A DNA stretch of 64,000 nucleotides from Flavobacteriales bacterium. Lineage in GTDB: Bacteria; Bacteroidota; Bacteroidia; Flavobacteriales; TMED113. Position 1 is the first letter of the stretch. Each line of letters starts with the position of its first letter. Positions 1 through 9,448 of the stretch are shown piece by piece. Below the pieces are notes generated by a model. It was not told the origin of the DNA and made no database searches. It saw only the letters and a list, made by a program, of their open reading frames with translations. Both the position numbers and the translations under genes were made by a program. Location of the stretch: assembly GCA_002718035.1 (NCBI GenBank), contig PBCX01000003.1, positions 100,035 through 164,034 on the forward strand, written 5' to 3'.

Positions 1-1
1 T

Positions 2-2686
2 TTATATTATAAAAGAGAAAAAAAACAGAACTTAAATAAGTTAACTCTAAATTTCTCAAATATTAATAATGAAAAAAATATAATTATTGATTCTGATATA
101 GGTTCCGGTAGTTTTAAAGGAGATTACAATTTTTCTAGCTTAAGAAGTTATTTTAAAAGGAATTTTAATTCATTGTTAACTAGTTCCAGAACTGATTTCT
201 TAAAGAAGAAAAATTTTGATATTCAATTAAATTTTAAAGAAAGTTCTTTCTTTACTAATTTATTTTTTGACAATTTTAATTTAGGAAAATGTTTTATCAG
301 TCTTATAAAAAATAAAAACAATTTGGTGATAAGTGGAAAGTTAAATAATTTTAAATACTTACAGAATTCCTTTAATGAACTTAGTCTAAATTTTAATCAC
401 TCTAATGAAAAAGATTTTGAATTTTTATTTTTTAGTCAAGGTTATCAAAATAAAAAAAATAATTTTTTTGTTGATTCCCTTTTATTTAATTCAAATTCAA
501 ATTCAAATAAAATTAATTACGATTTTACGTTAGTTAATATTAATAATGACAATGATATAGATGCTTTTTTCTCAGGAAATTTATTAAAAGAAAAAAAAAA
601 TATAATTACATTTGATAATTCGACAGTTTCCATTTCGGGTGATAAATGGACTGTATCTCCTAACAGTATTTTTACATTTACTGATATTAAAACTTTTAAT
701 ATTAAAGATTTTTCTTTAGAATCTAATGACCAATCAGTTCAGATCTCAGGATTTTCAGAGAACTTCTTAAAACTATACTTTGATTTTAAAAATTTTAACT
801 TAACTACACTAAATAAATTTAAGAGCGACAGATCTACAAAAATTAATGGGTTGGTAGATGGAACAATGTGGTATAGTTCAGAAAAAAAACCAATGGGTGG
901 TTATCTAAAAATAAGCGACTTTTCTTTAAATAATATTAATTTGGGTAACTTGATTATCAATACTCAATCAAATGAAAAAAGAAAGTATTTGACTATAGAT
1001 GGATATTTAAAACCCGAACAAAATAAAAAGACAATAGATCTGAATGGTACTATTTCTTTAGATAAGAGACCAAATATGAATATTTTCTTAGATTTTAATG
1101 GTCAATCAAGTAAATTTATTGGTTCACTAATTTCAAGTATTTCAGATACTAATGGTAAACTTTTTGGAAAAGCAAATATTTACGGTCCTCATGATAAATT
1201 TTATATAGATGCAGATTTAATTGTGAAAGATTTTTCTTTTGGAGTTCCTTATTTAAATACTACTTATTTAGTTAAAGAAGACTATAATATTATTTGTAAA
1301 AGAAATGATATTTTATTAGATACAACAACTATTTTTGATGATTTACATAATACTAATGCACTTTTATTTGGAAATTTAACTCATTCAAATTCATTTAAAA
1401 AAATATGGTATGATATTAATATTAAATCAAATAATCTTTATTGTTTGAATACAACAAGTGAACAAAATGAAGTTTATTATGGTAAAGTTTTTGCTAAGGG
1501 AGATATTAATGTAAGTGGAAAGCCAGGTAGAGTTAATTTTAATATTGATGCTGAAACAAAAAATGGAACTAAGTTTAATATTCCCCTCTCGAAAGCTACA
1601 GAAATTTCTAATTACAGTAATTTAAAATTATTTAGTTCTAATAATTTATTGAAAGAAAATGAAATAAATAATAAAGATATTACAAATAAAAATATCTTTA
1701 AAATGAACTTTAATTTGAATTTAAAATCAAATGCACAAGTACAAATAATTTACGATGAAAAAATTGGTGATATTATCAAAGGATCTGGGGATGGTAAGTT
1801 AAAGTTAAAAATTGATGAAAATAAAAATTTTGAAATGTACGGAAACGTATTAATTAAAGAAGGTGAATATTTATACACTATGCAAAATCTATTAAATAAA
1901 AATTTTACTATTGAAAGTGGAGGTTCTTTAATTTGGGATGGTTCTCCTTATGATATTATGATAGATTTTGTCGCTTTATATAAACTTAAAACATCATTAA
2001 ATTTACTTGATTCAGATTATAAATCTAGTACAAAAGTTCCTGTTTTATGTAAGATGCATATGACAAAAAGTTTACTTAAGCCATCCGTAGATTTTATAAT
2101 TGAGATTCCATCTGCTTCAGATGTAGCATTAACAAAACTTTATCAGCTAACTGACTCAGAAGAAAAAAAATTACAACAATTTATTTTTTTATTAGGTGCA
2201 AATAGTTTTTTGATTCAAGAGAGTACTGAAAATTATATTAGTAGTGGTTTAACAACTACAGGTACTGAGCTATTATCTAATCAAATTTCAAATTGGTTAT
2301 CTCAAATTACTGATGATTTTGACCTTGGTTTTCGTTGGACTCCTGGCTCAACAGACTCTCTTACTACTGATGAAATTAAATTAGCATTATCAATGAAGCT
2401 TTTAAATGATAAGTTAACAATTAATGGAAATGCTAGTAATCCAAGTACTCCTCAAGCACAAGATAACACAGATGTCGTTAGTGAAGTTGATATTCAGTAT
2501 GATTTAACAAATAATTTAAAAGTAAAGGCTTTTAATCGAACAGATGAGTATGATCCAATAAGTGGAGAAGAATTTAGATACGAACAAGGAGTTTCGATTT
2601 TTTTTGAAAGAGAATTCAACAGTTTTTTTGATTTATTTAGAAAAAAAAATAAGAAAAAAGAAAAAAGAAAAAAGAAAAAAAATTAA
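2..2686 (+). CDS. TamB/DUF490-family translocation and assembly module protein, 5'-truncated by window edge
   Basis: Frame stays open from base 2 through the listed TTG 'start' at 173 (upstream reads LYYKREKKQNLNKLTLNFSNINNEKNIIIDSDIGSGSFKGDYNFSSLRSYFKRNFNSLL...). C-terminal DLTNNLKVKAFNRTDEYDPISGEEFRYEQGVSIFFEREF is typical of TamB C-termini. Confidence 0.8.
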   Translation, partial: LYYKREKKQNLNKLTLNFSNINNEKNIIIDSDIGSGSFKGDYNFSSLRSYFKRNFNSLLTSSRTDFLKKKNFDIQLNFKESSFFTNLFFDNFNLGKCFISLIKNKNNLVISGKLNNFKYLQNSFNELSLNFNHSNEKDFEFLFFSQGYQNKKNNFFVDSLLFNSNSNSNKINYDFTLVNINNDNDIDAFFSGNLLKEKKNIITFDNSTVSISGDKWTVSPNSIFTFTDIKTFNIKDFSLESNDQSVQISGFSENFLKLYFDFKNFNLTTLNKFKSDRSTKINGLVDGTMWYSSEKKPMGGYLKISDFSLNNINLGNLIINTQSNEKRKYLTIDGYLKPEQNKKTIDLNGTISLDKRPNMNIFLDFNGQSSKFIGSLISSISDTNGKLFGKANIYGPHDKFYIDADLIVKDFSFGVPYLNTTYLVKEDYNIICKRNDILLDTTTIFDDLHNTNALLFGNLTHSNSFKKIWYDINIKSNNLYCLNTTSEQNEVYYGKVFAKGDINVSGKPGRVNFNIDAETKNGTKFNIPLSKATEISNYSNLKLFSSNNLLKENEINNKDITNKNIFKMNFNLNLKSNAQVQIIYDEKIGDIIKGSGDGKLKLKIDENKNFEMYGNVLIKEGEYLYTMQNLLNKNFTIESGGSLIWDGSPYDIMIDFVALYKLKTSLNLLDSDYKSSTKVPVLCKMHMTKSLLKPSVDFIIEIPSASDVALTKLYQLTDSEEKKLQQFIFLLGANSFLIQESTENYISSGLTTTGTELLSNQISNWLSQITDDFDLGFRWTPGSTDSLTTDEIKLALSMKLLNDKLTINGNASNPSTPQAQDNTDVVSEVDIQYDLTNNLKVKAFNRTDEYDPISGEEFRYEQGVSIFFEREFNSFFDLFRKKNKKKEKRKKKKN

Positions 2687-3879
2687 AGATCGTGTCCTAA
2701 TTTTGTTTTTTTTATGTCCATATAATTTTTGTTATAACAATTAGCTTTAATTTTAATCGGAATATTTTTTACAATTTCTAAACCATATCCTGTTAGCCCA
2801 GCTCTTTTTTTGGGATTGTTAGTCAGTAATTTAATTTTTTTAATATTCAATTCTCTAAGTATTTGTGCACCAATTCCATAGTCTCTTTGATCTGCTTTAA
2901 ACCCCAAATGTAAATTTGCTTCAACTGTATCAAGTCCACCCTCCTGTAGTTTATATGCTTTTAATTTATTTGACAAGCCAATTCCTCTACCTTCCTGGTT
3001 CATGTACAAAACAACTCCTTTTTTTTCTTTTTCTATTATTTTAATAGATTCAGTTAATTGATCTCCACAATCACATCTTAAGGACCCAATTATGTCACCT
3101 GTGAAACATGATGAATGAACTCTAACTAGAACAGGTTCATTTTTTTCCCAACTTCCTTTAATTAATGCAAGGTGTTCTAAATTAGAATTATTTGCTTTGT
3201 AAGATTTTAATTTAAATTTACCATATTTAGTTGGCATATTCACTTCTACAATTTCTTCAATTAAAGACTCTGTTTTTAATCTATATTTAATCAAATCTTC
3301 AATAGAAATAATTTTTAATTTAAATTTTTTTGCAATTTTAAATAATTCAGGAAGTCTGGCCATGGTCCCATCATCGTTCATTATTTCAACAATAATTCCC
3401 GCTGACCTCAAACCAGCTAGTTTACATAAATCTATTGCTGCTTCAGTATGCCCACTTCTTCTTAGTACTCCTCCATCCATTGCTTTTAGTGGAAAAATAT
3501 GACCAGGTCTTGCCAAATCCTTTGTTTTTGTGTTAGGACTAGACAAAGCTTTAATTGTTTCAGCTCTATCATTTGCTGAAATTCCTGTAGAACAATTCCC
3601 ACCAATTTTATCAACTGAAATTGTAAATTGAGTTTTTAGAGGATCTGTATTTTTCCCAACCATTAAATCTAAGTTTAAATTTTCACATATTTGAGACGAT
3701 AATGGTGTGCAAACAAGTCCTCTACCATTTTTTATCATAAAGTTTACAAGATCTGGAGTTACTTTTTCTGCTGCAGCAACAAAATCCCCTTCATTTTCTC
3801 TATTTTCATCATCAACAACAATAATAATTTTACCTTTTTTTATATCATCAATTGCTTCTTTTATATTATCTAATGTCAT
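2683..3879 (-). CDS. ribBA: Bifunctional 3,4-dihydroxy-2-butanone-4-phosphate synthase / GTP cyclohydrolase II
   Basis: DDENRENEGDFVAAAE (RibB) and RVHSSCFTGDIIGSLRCDCGDQL...NQEGRGIGLSNKLKAYKLQ (RibA zinc/GTP motifs). Confidence 0.95.
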   Translation of the reverse strand: MTLDNIKEAIDDIKKGKIIIVVDDENRENEGDFVAAAEKVTPDLVNFMIKNGRGLVCTPLSSQICENLNLDLMVGKNTDPLKTQFTISVDKIGGNCSTGISANDRAETIKALSSPNTKTKDLARPGHIFPLKAMDGGVLRRSGHTEAAIDLCKLAGLRSAGIIVEIMNDDGTMARLPELFKIAKKFKLKIISIEDLIKYRLKTESLIEEIVEVNMPTKYGKFKLKSYKANNSNLEHLALIKGSWEKNEPVLVRVHSSCFTGDIIGSLRCDCGDQLTESIKIIEKEKKGVVLYMNQEGRGIGLSNKLKAYKLQEGGLDTVEANLHLGFKADQRDYGIGAQILRELNIKKIKLLTNNPKKRAGLTGYGLEIVKNIPIKIKANCYNKNYMDIKKTKLGHDL

Positions 3880-5042
3880 TTATTAAAAATTTTATTTAAT
3901 TTATTGGTTGATTTTTTCCAATTAAATTTAGTTTCCACGAATTTAAATCCATTTTCAATTAGATTCAAATTTTTTTCTTTATTATTAAATAATTCAATAC
4001 AATAATTAGCAAATTCAGTTTTATCGTTAGCTATTATAATTTCCTTCTCACTTGCATTTAATGACTTATTAGCTGTTTTAGTTGTTATACATGGTATTTT
4101 CATTGACATAGCTTCTAATAGTTTATTTTGTAAACCTGAGCCAATAAACATCGGGGCAACAAAAACAGAACCCTTTTCGTATGCATCTCTTATATCTTCA
4201 ACAAAACCTGTTATTTTTATATTTTTGTGAAGTTTTGATAACTTTCTTACTTCCTTATTAGGATTAGATCCAGCAATAACAACTTTTGTGTTATTTTCTT
4301 TTTTTAATACTAATGGAAATATTTCTTCGCATATAAATTTAGCTGCCAAAACATTAGGTCGATAACTCATATTTCCCACAAAGATTATAGTATTTTTTTT
4401 ATATGTATCATTTTTTCTTTTAAAATAATTAGTTTCAATACCATTTTCAATAATGCAAATATTTTTTTTATTTACATGATTAATATAATCTCTATCATAT
4501 TTTGAGATGATTGTATGATTCTCAAAATAATTAAAAATATTTTTTTCGTATTCTTTTACTCTTTTGTACTCAAATAATAGAATTAATTTCATTAGTGTAT
4601 TTGATTTTTTAGATCTTCTATTAAGGCCTAAAGAGAAACAATCCATATAGTCAATCATTTTTTTTTCATTTCTTTTTTTTATAAATTCTGTTGTTCTAAT
4701 TAATTGACAGTAAATAAATTCTGGTTTAATTAAATCAATAATTTCATTTATTTTTTTGTGACTTCTTTTTGAGTAATAATATGAAATTTGAATTGGTAAT
4801 TTTTTGATTATCGAGTGATAGATTAAATTAAAAATTCGACTTATTTCAGTATTGTGAATTAAATGAAAACTTTGTATATATTTTTTTAAATCTTTATTAA
4901 TTTTAGCATTTTTTGATGAGCTTAAAGAAATAAGATGAATATCATTATAATTTGAAAGATATTTTATTTGATAAAAAATTCTTAGTTTATCTCCCTTATC
5001 TAAAATTTCAGGAACTCTAGGAGTTATTATGACTATTTTCAT
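3876..5042 (-). CDS. Glycosyltransferase family 4-like protein
   Basis: IIFVGNMSYRPNVLAAKF...PMFIGSGLQNKLLEAMSMKIPCITTKTA: GT4 nucleotide-sugar binding region. Confidence 0.8.
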   Translation of the reverse strand: MKIVIITPRVPEILDKGDKLRIFYQIKYLSNYNDIHLISLSSSKNAKINKDLKKYIQSFHLIHNTEISRIFNLIYHSIIKKLPIQISYYYSKRSHKKINEIIDLIKPEFIYCQLIRTTEFIKKRNEKKMIDYMDCFSLGLNRRSKKSNTLMKLILLFEYKRVKEYEKNIFNYFENHTIISKYDRDYINHVNKKNICIIENGIETNYFKRKNDTYKKNTIIFVGNMSYRPNVLAAKFICEEIFPLVLKKENNTKVVIAGSNPNKEVRKLSKLHKNIKITGFVEDIRDAYEKGSVFVAPMFIGSGLQNKLLEAMSMKIPCITTKTANKSLNASEKEIIIANDKTEFANYCIELFNNKEKNLNLIENGFKFVETKFNWKKSTNKLNKIFNK

Positions 5043-6192
5043 AAATTAATTTTTTCCAGTTTTTTATAACAACATTTGTTGAAAAATATTGATTAATTAA
5101 TTTTTTTCCTTCTTTGCTTAATTTATTAAATAAAATTTCATCATATTTAAGATTTTTAATTGAATTCAAAAACTCTAATTCATCATTACAAATCAAAATA
5201 TTTTTTTTGTTTTTACAATTTATTCCTTGTGCTCCTTTTTTTGTACTAATTATTGGTATTCCCATTGACATTCCCTCAAGAATTTTAATTCTGATTCCAC
5301 TTCCTGAAAAAATAGGTACAATCATAACAGATTTGCTAATCATGTAATTTTCAGAATTTTCTACTAACCCCCTAATTTTTAATGATTTATGATTTTTTTT
5401 TTTTAAGTATTTAGGCATTTTTTTTCCAGCTAAATGCAGTGTTCCTATTTTTTTATTTATTAAATGTTTAATCCAGACATTGTTTAAAAACCATTCAATC
5501 CCATCCATATTTGGCTTCCAATCCATTGCCCCAAGATGAAAAATACTAAATTCTTTTGGGATAATTCTATTTTTAATTTTAAAGGAAACGGGTAGAATTT
5601 CAATCCTTTTTTTTATTTTTTTTTCAAAATATTTTTTGTCATTTTTTGAAATACAGAATAAAAAATCACATTTTGAACAAATAAAATTTTCCCATTTTTT
5701 CATTTGTAATTTTAAAAAAAAGTATGCTATTTTTTTAAATAAATTTCTTGTATTACTAACTAAATCATTCCAAATTTCATGTTCTACATTATGAGTTCTA
5801 ATTATTGTTTTACATTTACATTTATTTTTAATGTCTTGCAAGTATACTGAGGGAAATACTCCTTCAAATAATACATATTCATATTTTTTTTTGTTAATAA
5901 TGTTAGTTATTTTTTTAGAAATTTTTTTATCGTAAAATCTGTTAGTTTGATAGCATTTTTTTGAAAATAAACTATTTATAAGTTTTGAAAAATTAAATTT
6001 TGTATTTATTTGAAATAATGTTTGATTTGTGTGATTATTTTGATTTTTATTCCTTTTAGTATTTGAATCAAGAGCTATAATATCTATAATTTCATATTTT
6101 GTCTTGAGATCATTATATAACTTTTTAACAGCTAGGCTTCCACCATCAATGGAAGGAAATACAGCTTTGTGTGAAATAATTAAAATTTTCAT
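5017..6192 (-). CDS. Glycosyltransferase family 4-like protein
   Basis: FHLGAMDWKPNMDGIEWFLNNVW...PIFSGSGIRIKILEGMSMGIPIISTKKGAQGI; overlaps the next GT gene by 26 nt. Confidence 0.8.
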   Translation of the reverse strand: MKILIISHKAVFPSIDGGSLAVKKLYNDLKTKYEIIDIIALDSNTKRNKNQNNHTNQTLFQINTKFNFSKLINSLFSKKCYQTNRFYDKKISKKITNIINKKKYEYVLFEGVFPSVYLQDIKNKCKCKTIIRTHNVEHEIWNDLVSNTRNLFKKIAYFFLKLQMKKWENFICSKCDFLFCISKNDKKYFEKKIKKRIEILPVSFKIKNRIIPKEFSIFHLGAMDWKPNMDGIEWFLNNVWIKHLINKKIGTLHLAGKKMPKYLKKKNHKSLKIRGLVENSENYMISKSVMIVPIFSGSGIRIKILEGMSMGIPIISTKKGAQGINCKNKKNILICNDELEFLNSIKNLKYDEILFNKLSKEGKKLINQYFSTNVVIKNWKKLIYENSHNNS

Positions 6193-7503
6193 TTATATTC
6201 TTTCTTTTTGCATTTTATAAGTTAAAAGAATTCCTAACATAAAAAATAAAATTGTAGGTCCCCATATTCCAAATATACTGTCAATTACATTTTTTTTTAC
6301 TAATTTTTCTCCTGTGATTGAAATTATGTGATATAAAATAAATAATATAATTGATATAACTACGGGTAAACCAAATCCACCTTTCTTAATTATTCCCCCC
6401 AATGGTGCACCAATAAGAAACATTATTATACATGCAATTGAATAGGTGTATTTTTTATTTAATTCAACTTTTAATTTACTCAGATATTTATTTTTTCTTT
6501 CAATATCACGATTAATATATTGGATACTATTTAAATTATTTTTTAAATTATTTTTTGTTTTTTTTGCAATGATAATTTTATCACTTTTTATATTTTTTTT
6601 TGCTGGTTTTATTTTATTTGATATAACTAAAATAGAATGTCCTTTTTTATTAAATTCTTTTTTTTGTTCTTTAATATTTTGATTAACTGAGTCGATAACA
6701 TTTTTTAGTTGACTTATATTCATCGTTTTTGCTTTATTGTTAAAACGATCAGTACTTCCTCTGTTAAATTTAAAAGATGATAAATCTAATTTTAAATTGA
6801 ACAAATCAAATTTAGTAGTCACAATACAGTTTTTTTTATTTTCATCAAAGCAATTATTTTCGGAATAACTAACACCATTTATTAGACTTACATTTAAATA
6901 ATCCTCATCTTTACTCATTTTAATATTTGCTTCAGAAGCTAAAAATGTTTTCTTTACTTTTTTTTCTGAATGATCTAAAATAATAATGTCTTTAAAATTA
7001 TTATCGTCAATTTTTTTTTCAACTTTTAAACTATAACCATTGATTTCATTAAAAAAAACTCCTTCTTCAAGAGAAAAAGCTAACTTTTTATGAATAATAT
7101 CATACATTAAATTAGTGTTCTTTAGATTTGCATACGGAATTATTTTATCAGAAAAAATGAACGAAAAAAAACTAATACAAATTGAACAAAATAAAATTGA
7201 TTTTATTGTTTCAAAATAAGATATTCCTGATGATTTAATTGCAATATATTCAGATTTTTCTGAGAGGTTTCCCATTATCATAATCGATGATAGTAGAACT
7301 GCTAAAGGAAGACCTACTGGAACTAGAGTGTAAGAAGCGTATAAAAGTAATTCAAAAATTAAATATGTATCAAGACCTTTTCCAATTAAATCATCAATAT
7401 ATTTCCATAAAAACTGCATTAATAGTATAAAAATAACAATGGAAAAAGTATAAAAAAATGGTTTTATAAAAGCAATTGTGATTGATTTATTAAGTTTTTT
7501 CAA
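6193..7503 (-). CDS. LptF/LptG (YjgP/YjgQ) family LPS-export permease
   Basis: N-terminal TM segments, YASYTLVPVGLPLAVLLSSIMIMGNLSEKSEYIAIKSSGIS, C-terminal TM cluster IGAPLGGIIKKGGFGLPVVIS. Confidence 0.85.
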   Translation of the reverse strand: MKKLNKSITIAFIKPFFYTFSIVIFILLMQFLWKYIDDLIGKGLDTYLIFELLLYASYTLVPVGLPLAVLLSSIMIMGNLSEKSEYIAIKSSGISYFETIKSILFCSICISFFSFIFSDKIIPYANLKNTNLMYDIIHKKLAFSLEEGVFFNEINGYSLKVEKKIDDNNFKDIIILDHSEKKVKKTFLASEANIKMSKDEDYLNVSLINGVSYSENNCFDENKKNCIVTTKFDLFNLKLDLSSFKFNRGSTDRFNNKAKTMNISQLKNVIDSVNQNIKEQKKEFNKKGHSILVISNKIKPAKKNIKSDKIIIAKKTKNNLKNNLNSIQYINRDIERKNKYLSKLKVELNKKYTYSIACIIMFLIGAPLGGIIKKGGFGLPVVISIILFILYHIISITGEKLVKKNVIDSIFGIWGPTILFFMLGILLTYKMQKERI

Positions 7504-7520
7504 AATAAATTTTTAATTCT

Positions 7521-7895
7521 TTAAGAACCAATACTTTTCATTAGTGCTTGAACTTGAGTATTCCAAAGATTTATCTCGTGTTCTTTTTCATCTTCGCTTT
7601 CTGAAAAATCAGTAATAATTAAAATGACATCATTTGTAATTGAATCAATATCAATCTTAAATTCAAAATAACTTTCATCTTCAGAGTCAAGCCATTTAAA
7701 TCTTACTAAATAATTATTTATTTTTTTTACTAGTTCTGCTTCTTGATCTCCATCATCCCAAATAAATGTATAAGTATTTCCATTCCAATTTACATCATTA
7801 GCAAACCATTCAGATAATCCTGTGGGAGTTGAAACTGCATTAAAAAGTATTTTAACAGATGATTTGATTGGGAATTCTATACTGTATTTTATCAT
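7521..7895 (-). CDS. START-like/SRPBCC domain protein
   Basis: FPIKSSVKILFNAVSTPTGLSEWFANDVNWNGNTYTFIWDDGDQEAEL: AHSA1/START-like signature typical of Bacteroidetes. Confidence 0.75.
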   Translation of the reverse strand: MIKYSIEFPIKSSVKILFNAVSTPTGLSEWFANDVNWNGNTYTFIWDDGDQEAELVKKINNYLVRFKWLDSEDESYFEFKIDIDSITNDVILIITDFSESEDEKEHEINLWNTQVQALMKSIGS

Positions 7896-7989
7896 TTTAA
7901 AAAAATTGTTTAATTCAATATAGATAAATATTTTATTTTTTGAAGATTAATTATTCAATTTATTTAATTTTAGTTTTAAATAATAAATA

Positions 7990-9330
7990 ATGCAACAAAT
8001 TAATTTTATATTTTTTTTTCTATCGTTGATAATTTTTTCTCAAGAAATATCTATTAATTTAAATGGAGATTCCATTACTTTCAAATCTTTTTCTTCTCAT
8101 AATAATATTATTTTAAAAAGTGATACACTAATGAAAATTGATCAAGGAATTTATGAGTTCTCAAATAATGAACATGATTTTAAAATTTACATTAATGAAA
8201 AAAAAATATATAATTTGTCAATTGAAGAAGGTAGTGTTTTATTTGATGGTCTATCAAAAAATGAATTTATTAGTTTAAATAATTTTTTTAATTATTACTC
8301 TTCATTAATTGAAAATTTAGTTGATAACAAAAATTATCCTGACAGATACGAAATTAATATGTATGATGTGAAAAAAAAATTAAAAAATTATCTGCGTAAT
8401 GAATATAATTTTGAAGATGATTATAATATTTCTTTAGAATTTTTATCTAAATATGTTGATTATATTTATTATAATTCTTTGTGTCAATTTATAATTAAAA
8501 ATAATAAATATAAGGACAACTTTTCATTTAATTTAATTCCATATTTTTTAGAAGAATCTTTTTATTATGAATCAATTAGTCAAAATTTAAATTTTTTGTT
8601 GTACAAAAAATATATATACAATATGACTTTGCTTTTATCTGTAAAAAATTCAATCAAGCAAGATCAATCTATAAAATCATTATTTTTTTCTTTTTATAAA
8701 TTCGCCAAAAAAAATTTAAATGATGATTTATTGAATTTTTCTATAAATGAGTTTGTGTTCAATTATACAAGTAACATTAAACCATCTTTTCTTGAGGAAA
8801 TTTTTTTATTTTATGATAATGTAACAGAAAAGTATTTAGCCAATGTTAAACTAAAATATGAGAAAAGAAATAATTCGTTTGATCATTCTAATGTAGAGCC
8901 TAATGATAGTTTTAAATTTTATTTAGAAGGTACTAATGCTAACAAAACTTCATTAAATAATTATTTAGGCAAAGTTGTTTATATTGACATTTGGGCAAGT
9001 TGGTGTGGACCTTGTAGAAAACTTTTTCCATATTCAAAGAAACTTAAAGGAAAATTCAGTAGAAAACAATTAAAAAAAATAAGCTTTGTGAATATTTCTA
9101 TTGATAATGATTATAGTAAGTGGAAAAAATCTTTAAAACAATTAAATATAGAGGGTGATAATTTTATATCTCCTTCAAAAATTAATAACAGTGTAAGTGA
9201 TTTTTTTCAAATTTCAAGTATCCCTAGATACATAATCATTGATAAATCAGGAAACATTGTTGATAATAATGCAAAAAGACCTAATGATTTAAGTTTATAT
9301 GATGATTTGATAGAATTATTGAGCAAATAA
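7990..9330 (+). CDS. Secreted TlpA-like thioredoxin-family protein with long N-terminal domain
   Basis: Signal peptide; KVVYIDIWASWCGPCRKLFPYSKKLKGKF (WCGPC) near C-terminus. Confidence 0.8.
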   Translation: MQQINFIFFFLSLIIFSQEISINLNGDSITFKSFSSHNNIILKSDTLMKIDQGIYEFSNNEHDFKIYINEKKIYNLSIEEGSVLFDGLSKNEFISLNNFFNYYSSLIENLVDNKNYPDRYEINMYDVKKKLKNYLRNEYNFEDDYNISLEFLSKYVDYIYYNSLCQFIIKNNKYKDNFSFNLIPYFLEESFYYESISQNLNFLLYKKYIYNMTLLLSVKNSIKQDQSIKSLFFSFYKFAKKNLNDDLLNFSINEFVFNYTSNIKPSFLEEIFLFYDNVTEKYLANVKLKYEKRNNSFDHSNVEPNDSFKFYLEGTNANKTSLNNYLGKVVYIDIWASWCGPCRKLFPYSKKLKGKFSRKQLKKISFVNISIDNDYSKWKKSLKQLNIEGDNFISPSKINNSVSDFFQISSIPRYIIIDKSGNIVDNNAKRPNDLSLYDDLIELLSK

Positions 9331-9334
9331 AAAG

Positions 9335-9408
9335 TAGCGAGGGGGAGATTTGAACTCCCGACCTCAGGGTTATGAATCCTGCGCTCTAACCAACTGAGCT
9401 ACCTCGCC
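9335..9408 (-). tRNA. tRNA-Met (anticodon CAT), probably elongator; CCA not encoded
   Basis: Reverse complement GGCGAGGTAGCTCAGTTGGTTAGAGCGCAGGATTCATAACCCTGAGGTCGGGAGTTCAAATCTCCCCCTCGCTA folds as a cloverleaf; loop TTCATAA; T arm GGGAGTTCAAATCTCCC. Lacks the GGG:CCC anticodon stem of initiator tRNA. tRNA-Ile2 not formally excluded. Confidence 0.93.
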
Positions 9409-9417
9409 TAATCAAAA

Positions 9418-9425
9418 CAAATATA
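9418..9425 (-). promoter_or_regulatory. Candidate Bacteroidetes -7 element (TATATTTG) for tRNA-Met
   Basis: TATATTTG on minus strand, 9 nt before the tRNA 5' end; matches TAnnTTTG. No good -33 TTG. Confidence 0.45.
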
Positions 9426-9448
9426 TATTTTTTATTTTTGATTTAAAC

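Noticed and set aside
489-506. attcaa x3 microsatellite in TamB
   Set aside because: Short low-complexity run (NSNSNSN) expected in AT-rich coding sequence.
2562-2744. 60-aa + ORF over TamB/ribBA junction
   Set aside because: Out-of-frame with TamB, extends into antisense ribBA; no domain.
3880-3960. Possible FMN riboswitch upstream of ribBA
   Set aside because: ribBA start overlaps the upstream glycosyltransferase gene; no RFN-like conserved sequence seen.
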